DNA from: Ananas comosus
Taxonomy: Eukaryota > Streptophyta > Magnoliopsida > Poales > Bromeliaceae
Assembly (NCBI RefSeq): GCF_001540865.1
Contig: NC_033642.1
Span: forward strand, 1,971,125 to 2,035,124
DNA length: 64,000 nt
Reading direction: 5' to 3'
How positions within the stretch are numbered: position 1 is the first letter of the stretch; each line of letters opens with the position of its first letter. Both the position numbers and the translations under genes were made by a program. A model generated the notes under the pieces. The model saw only the letters and a list, made by a program, of their open reading frames with translations. It ran no database searches and was not told where the DNA came from. This document shows, piece by piece, positions 61,130-64,000 of the stretch.

Positions 61130-63252
61130 TTCGNGTGTGTGTGGGGGGTGCGAGACCCCCCCTTGTACCGTGCCCGGTGCCCCTTTCTTGGGGGCACGGT
61201 ACGTGCCGCCCCGTGCCATACAACACGGAGCGGCATTTTAATTCCTGGTGCCAAAGTGATACATTTTTAACCATATAGTACTAAAGTAAAAAGGCACTAA
61301 ACCATAGGGGGAGTATTTGAAGTTTTCCGTTAAAAAAATCAATACTAAGCCATTCAAGCAATAATGGATTTTCTTTAGAAAACCAATAAAATAACCAGTA
61401 AAATCACAACATGAAGAAGCTAATACCTTGCCGACTAACTTCATTGTGGCTGGGAACAGGTTGGAAAATAGATGGAATCCACAGTTTAAATCTTTCAGAT
61501 ATATGAGTTGAACTTTGTCGATTTGGAGTCTCCTCTTTGCCTCCACATAAGCGAAATATATTCCAACCACCACCCTCTGTTCACAATAAAGAGCTATTTC
61601 AAGTTTCTATCTTTATTCAAGAGTTGGAGTTGCATAAAAACTTGTTCAATTTTGTCGAATACTGACAAGCAAATTGCAACTCCACAATCACGAAGAAATA
61701 AAGGAAAGCACACGAACTAGAATCAAAGAAATAAAGGAACTATTTCAAGTTGCTATCTTTATTCGAGAGTTGGAATTGCATAAAAACTTGTTCAATTTTG
61801 TCTAATACTGACAAGTAAATTGCAACTCCACAATCACTAAGAAATAAAGGAAAGCACACGAACTAGAATCAAAGAATTGAGAAGAAATCACAAGAGAATA
61901 ACAGTTGTGAATTCATACGAGAGTAGATACAACGGAGAGTAGAAATTATCAATTATGTTTAAAGTGGATCATTCTTTCGCAGAAAAAAGATCAATCGAAA
62001 GCACAAAAGAAAAAGAAATAGAATTTGGGTAGAATATAACTTGTGACAAAATATAAAGTTGCAGACCCAGCAAGAGATAAGAGCAATATGTCACATCATA
62101 CTACTTTTCGAACCCAATCGACATATGATGGTTGACAAACAAGTCAGAAGTTCTAGTTTGCTTTCATGTGAAGGTGCATATATCTCCTTGGCATGGAAGA
62201 TGACACTAACATGCAAATAAGGAAAGAGGAAAAGAAATTATACCTGTTGGAAAGAAGAAACTGAGGCATGACAGGCATCTGAAACACTCAGGAGGCTCCG
62301 TAGGAGGGCCTTGATCATCAATTGGTGGTAAAGCCAATATAGGATCCGCTTCATGAATCCTCTTGGGTGGCATATCATATTGGATACCTTTAATCCACCT
62401 TTTTCTTTTGCGTAAAATCACCCTTTTAGTTATACATGAGTTGCAATTAGGACAGAACAAGTCATGAGTATCTTGCTCCTCTAAAACTCTCTCCAGATCA
62501 AAGTCAGGTAAAATTACTTTACTAGACTTTAGTAATGTGATCTGTTTTTGTACGATAACTCCATCATCATTTTGTGTAATTTCACTGTAACTAGATCCTT
62601 CAGAAGAAGTTTTCGCATATGACCCATTTTCCACAATCACATTCTTCGAAGTACCATTTGCGTCTCGGATAAAAATAACATCTTGTCTGTTTAACTCATT
62701 AGCTTGAGAACTAACGTGTCCATTTGTTAGGTCCTTCTTAGCATCAAACTGTACCTCTTCTCTGGATTCTGTCCCACCATTTGTCAGGTCCTTTCTAGCA
62801 CCAAATTGCACGTCTTCTATAGATTCCATCCCAGCAATATCCGTAACTTCGGTACCTGCAACACCGCACAGCAGCATATCAGCTTCTAATTAGAACCTTT
62901 TTATAGCTTATTATTGACAGTTACAAAAAATTTAATATGAACAATAACACTAACAATGTGTCGTACTCGGAAATTTGCTCTTTGAAATAGGACCGAATAA
63001 CAGCGTATCATAATAAACCCAGCAGAAATAGAACAAGAAATAGAAGACCACTCAGAATGTCATGACAATTATCCTATCGTTCAAAATGAGAAGTGGTTAT
63101 TTCATTTACGCGTTCATCTTTGATGTTTAATAGCCTACAAGCTTAGCCATTGTTTTCTATTTGTTCGAGTTTCAGAAGCTCAACAACTAACCTTTAGTTG
63201 GTGAAGCATAAAATGACTCAATGTGAGGCAAGGATTCGGCATCCACCGCCAT
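45720..63252 (-). CDS. MEB-like membrane protein with VIT-like domain (whole gene, 8 exons)
   Basis: Minus-strand gene built by following GT/AG borders. Exons: 63252-63192, 62855-62244, 52661-52551, 51278-51117, 50339-50244, 48862-48509, 46951-46890, 46196-45720. The total is 1935 nt, that is 644 residues and TGA. Introns 1-6 are phase 1 and intron 7 is phase 0, and all joins stay in frame. Residues 1-430 are acidic and largely disordered, with CPNCNSC (about 155) and CFRCLSC (about 211), a pair of CxxCxxC motifs likely to bind metal. About 433-625 is a VIT-like/DUF125 domain with five hydrophobic segments. In Arabidopsis the relatives MEB1 and MEB2 reside in ER-body membranes and are linked to iron/manganese transport. 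The same role here is an inference, since ER bodies are best known in Brassicales. Intron 2 is 9.6 kb of nested transposons. Confidence 0.85.
46284..46595. mobile_element. PIF/Harbinger-like MITE in intron 7
   Basis: The ends are GGGGTGCTGGTGCTTGG and CCAAACGCTCCCC, with GAA/TAA at the borders. Related to the 7922-8821 element. Confidence 0.6.
46890..46951 (-). CDS. MEB-like gene, exon 7
   Basis: A 62-nt exon between TCCTGCAG and GTAAGTCG. It encodes NIFVLAVANLISGLFLIVHN, the second membrane segment of the VIT-like domain. It joins exon 6 in phase 1 and exon 8 in phase 0. Confidence 0.9.
47632..47674. repeat. (TC)n microsatellite in intron 6
   Basis: About 21 CT units. It produces an artificial run of Arg-Glu codons on the minus strand that is not coding. 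Confidence 0.9.
48509..48862 (-). CDS. MEB-like gene, exon 6
   Basis: A 354-nt exon between ATATGCAG and GTAAGTTT. It holds a 40-residue tandem repeat (NYILVDVQ...PIPVE-type unit; 120-bp period, 48621-48740 and 48741-48860) ahead of the first membrane segment WDILKAIVYGGLVESIASL. The repeats are about 95% identical in DNA, so the duplication is recent. Confidence 0.9.
50244..50339 (-). CDS. MEB-like gene, exon 5
   Basis: A 96-nt phase 1-1 exon between ATATCAG and GTAGTTTT. It encodes FQAPDGFNISSEPGKEPAQN and a QPEAVA end, part of the hydrophilic linker. Supported by splice sites and phase; sequence conservation is weak here. Confidence 0.75.
51117..51278 (-). CDS. MEB-like gene, exon 4
   Basis: A 162-nt phase 1-1 exon after TTTTGTGCAG. 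It encodes a Pro/Gln/Glu-rich linker with VPRKQQEPALEEKQ and QPSTRGEKQDNWKINA. The donor is AG|GTCCGG; the nearby GTAAAC five bases further would break the frame. Confidence 0.75.
51508..51972. mobile_element. MULE-like MITE in intron 3
   Basis: The ends are GGCCTTGGTTGGCATTG and CCAAATGAGGCC. A perfect 10-bp duplication TTAGAAGTAA flanks it (51498-51507 and 51973-51982). An internal GGCCTCATCTGGCATTG near 51647 suggests another end inside it. Confidence 0.75.
52551..52661 (-). CDS. MEB-like gene, exon 3
   Basis: A 111-nt phase 1-1 exon after CTTATGCAG. It encodes PRDDPTLRGWQSPEDSTAPG and a QNQITIENSDA end. The donor is AG|GTCAGA. It joins exon 2 across the 9.6-kb intron. Confidence 0.75.
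53330..53570. mobile_element. Possible hAT-like MITE fragment in intron 2
   Basis: GTGTCATCGGTACCGGAGC and GTCCATGCCGATGGGCAC form imperfect inverted ends. The interior has CCGTGCCAATATC words like the ends of the 54782-61247 element. Borders are uncertain. Confidence 0.4.
56000..56105. repeat. Four TGTACCGGTACA palindromes in U3
   Basis: Copies at 56000-56011, 56023-56034, 56074-56085 and 56094-56105. The third extends to 20 bp (CTCTTGTACCGGTACAAGAG). Confidence 0.95.
56171..56177 (+). promoter_or_regulatory. LTR TATA box
   Basis: TATATAG about 335 bp into the LTR, downstream of the palindromes. The expected start of the retrotransposon transcript is near 56200. Confidence 0.55.
57006..57027. 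other. Assembly gap (22 N)
   Basis: Unknown bases inside the 5' LTR; the true length is not known. Confidence 0.99.
57835..57846 (+). other. Primer-binding site (tRNA-iMet)
   Basis: TGGTATCAGAGC, complementary to the 3' end of plant initiator tRNA-Met, 8 bases after the 5' LTR. Confidence 0.9.
58127..60243 (+). pseudogene. Frameshifted gag-protease of the Ty3/gypsy element
   Basis: The first frame starts at 58127 (MYRRRGRPS) with a Pro/Ala-rich region; a shift near 58540-58570 leads into the gag core (WVSAMERLFEDLYVPEGE, RDWWRRVRRDQ). Then come a basic region, two zinc knuckles (CVICGGPHWPRQC, and CYGCGQPGHMRAAC of CX2CX4HX4C form), the protease LFDTGASHSFVS, DFDVVLGMDWLARYY, and the RT start EFPDVFPPELTTLPPER. 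It ends at a stop created by the deletion junction into the LTR. In the family gag and pol are normally continuous or nearly so; here the shift and truncation make it non-functional. Confidence 0.9.
60241..60687 (+). mobile_element. Truncated 3' LTR (last 447 bp)
   Basis: Aligns without gaps to 57380-57826 with about six substitutions. Ends GCGTGACA followed by the GCTTG duplication. Confidence 0.9.
61090..61128. repeat. G39 homopolymer
   Basis: A run of 39 G, soon followed by a single N at about 61134. It creates artificial poly-Gly/poly-Pro frames. Confidence 0.9.
61594..61885. repeat. 146-bp tandem duplication in intron 2
   Basis: Two copies (61594-61739 and 61740-61885) share CTATTTCAAG...GAATCAAAGAA with a few differences. 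It lies about 360 bp downstream of exon 2 on the coding strand. Confidence 0.9.
62244..62855 (-). CDS. MEB-like gene, exon 2
   Basis: A 612-nt phase 1-1 exon after TGTTGCAG with donor CAG|GTATAA. It encodes a short internal repeat (VQFGARKDLTNG and VQFDAKKDLTNG), an acidic/Ser-rich stretch, then CPNCNSCITKRVILRKRKRW and, 56 residues on, CFRCLSCLSFFFPT. The CxxCxxC pair with the basic KRVILRKRKR stretch is a recognisable signature of MEB-like proteins. Confidence 0.9.
63192..63252 (-). CDS. MEB-like gene, exon 1
   Basis: The ATG at 63252-63250 gives MAVDAESLPHIESFYASPTK. The donor AAAG|GTTAGT leaves phase 1, which fits exon 2. No signal peptide is evident. The start is chosen because it opens the only in-frame exon upstream and follows a TATA box. 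Confidence 0.75.
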
Positions 63253-63305
63253 TTGGCAATACCCTGCATGATTCGGGATATAATCTCTGCTGCTTGGACC
63301 ACTCA

Positions 63306-63312
63306 TTTTATA
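63306..63312 (-). promoter_or_regulatory. Candidate TATA box of the MEB-like gene
   Basis: TATAAAA on the minus strand, about 55 bp before the ATG, implying a short leader of roughly 25 nt. Confidence 0.45.
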
Positions 63313-64000
63313 GGTCCAATTGCAGTGCCGACACTTCCATACTCCTTCAGTAAAAGACATATAAAAGTAATAGTGTGTTCACCGGACACCAGAAGAAGAT
63401 ACATATTACATAGTACATATATAAAGGAGAAAATAAAGGACAACAATTTAAAATTTTTATTCGAATTCACACCAACGGCGGGCAAACACACTAGGATTCA
63501 AGGTTGGGATATAAAAAACCATTTCATAAATAATTATAAAGCATTCTAAGAATTAGAGGTGGATTCTGCTAGGTATTGAATAATTACTTGAGGTGATATT
63601 ACCACAAAATTCAGATTTTTGTGGGTGTATACGTATTTATTTAGATAATGTTGCGCATACACAAACAAATATTTCTGGGTAAACTTAATTAGCCGCAATT
63701 AGACATCTCACATAATGACACCAACATATCTTACGCAGATCTGAGTTGCTCTAAAAAATGCTACATTGCACTCTTCCAAACAAAAAGTTTATCTCACTTG
63801 ACACCTCCTGATTCTTTGGATATGAGAGCAGAAAATCAATTCTTATAACATTGCTTTGGATGCGGAAATTCTTACACAAAGCATTAGAACAATTTATCCG
63901 ACTAAATAATCTTAGAAAAATGTATCCAACTAAAGTTATATTCACAGCAACGGTTTGACGGAAGCACAGAACTCAATTAGGACAGAAACCTAACTTGAGT
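63313..64000. other. Upstream region of the MEB-like gene
   Basis: AT-rich with no further gene or repeat recognised. The proximal promoter of the minus-strand gene should lie here. Confidence 0.45.

Larger units (their letters stand above)
54782..61247. mobile_element. hAT-like element carrying a retrotransposon
   Basis: The ends are CAATGATTAAAGTGTC and the complement of CAGGAATTAAAATGCC. A perfect 8-bp duplication GTGCCAAA (54774-54781 and 61248-61255) bounds it, which with CA...TG ends suits hAT. Subterminal CGTGCC/GGCACG words occur on both sides. No transposase is seen; about 1.6 kb of its own DNA flanks the inserted LTR element. Confidence 0.75.
54479..61328. mobile_element. MITE split by a 6.5-kb hAT-like insertion
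   Basis: The left part 54479-54781 (GGAAAACTTCAAA...) and right part 61248-61328 (ending GAAGTTTTCC) rejoin to one member of the 6462-6824 family. Confidence 0.85.

Noticed and set aside
61013..61278. Poly-Gly and poly-Pro frames
   Set aside because: Produced by the G39 run and containing an N.

Overview
The window looks like nuclear DNA of a flowering plant, most likely a commelinid monocot. The evidence is spliceosomal introns, a very GC-rich kinase exon in AT-rich surroundings, and dense MITEs, SINE/LINE copies and Ty3/gypsy LTRs with a tRNA-iMet primer site. Pineapple (Ananas) would fit, but the species cannot be fixed from sequence alone. No tRNA, rRNA, CRISPR or prokaryotic gene was seen.

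Layout. 0-31 kb is gene-free and built from transposons inserted into one another: foldback MULE-like elements with 9-bp target duplications, MITEs bounded by (TA)n or (GA)n tracts, two SINE copies, an L1-type LINE remnant, a small solo LTR, a hAT MITE and a 2.4-kb solo LTR. 31.7-35.8 kb holds a two-exon receptor-like kinase gene on the plus strand. It has lost the ATP-binding part of the kinase, needs two frame corrections, and carries duplicated copies of both of its splice sites inside its intron. 36-45.5 kb is again mobile DNA, including a foldback element that holds seven near-identical 31-bp palindromes, a complete TRIM element, and a truncated Ty3/gypsy copy.

45.7-63.3 kb is one minus-strand gene. 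I assembled it from eight exons whose splice sites and phases all agree, giving 644 codons plus a stop. It encodes a membrane protein of the ER-body (MEB)-like family: an acidic N-terminal half, two CxxCxxC motifs, a 40-residue tandem repeat and a C-terminal VIT-like (DUF125) domain with five membrane segments. Its second intron is 9.6 kb because a MITE was split by a hAT-like element that itself contains a deleted Ty3/gypsy retrotransposon.

The two genes show no functional link. The main interest is in the architecture of the repeats: palindrome arrays, foldback elements whose arms are themselves palindromic, swappable hairpin tips on MITEs, and palindromic U3 motifs that differ between related LTRs. 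An assembly gap (22 N), a single N next to a run of 39 G, and possible homopolymer indels in the kinase gene mean that some breaks may be assembly faults.
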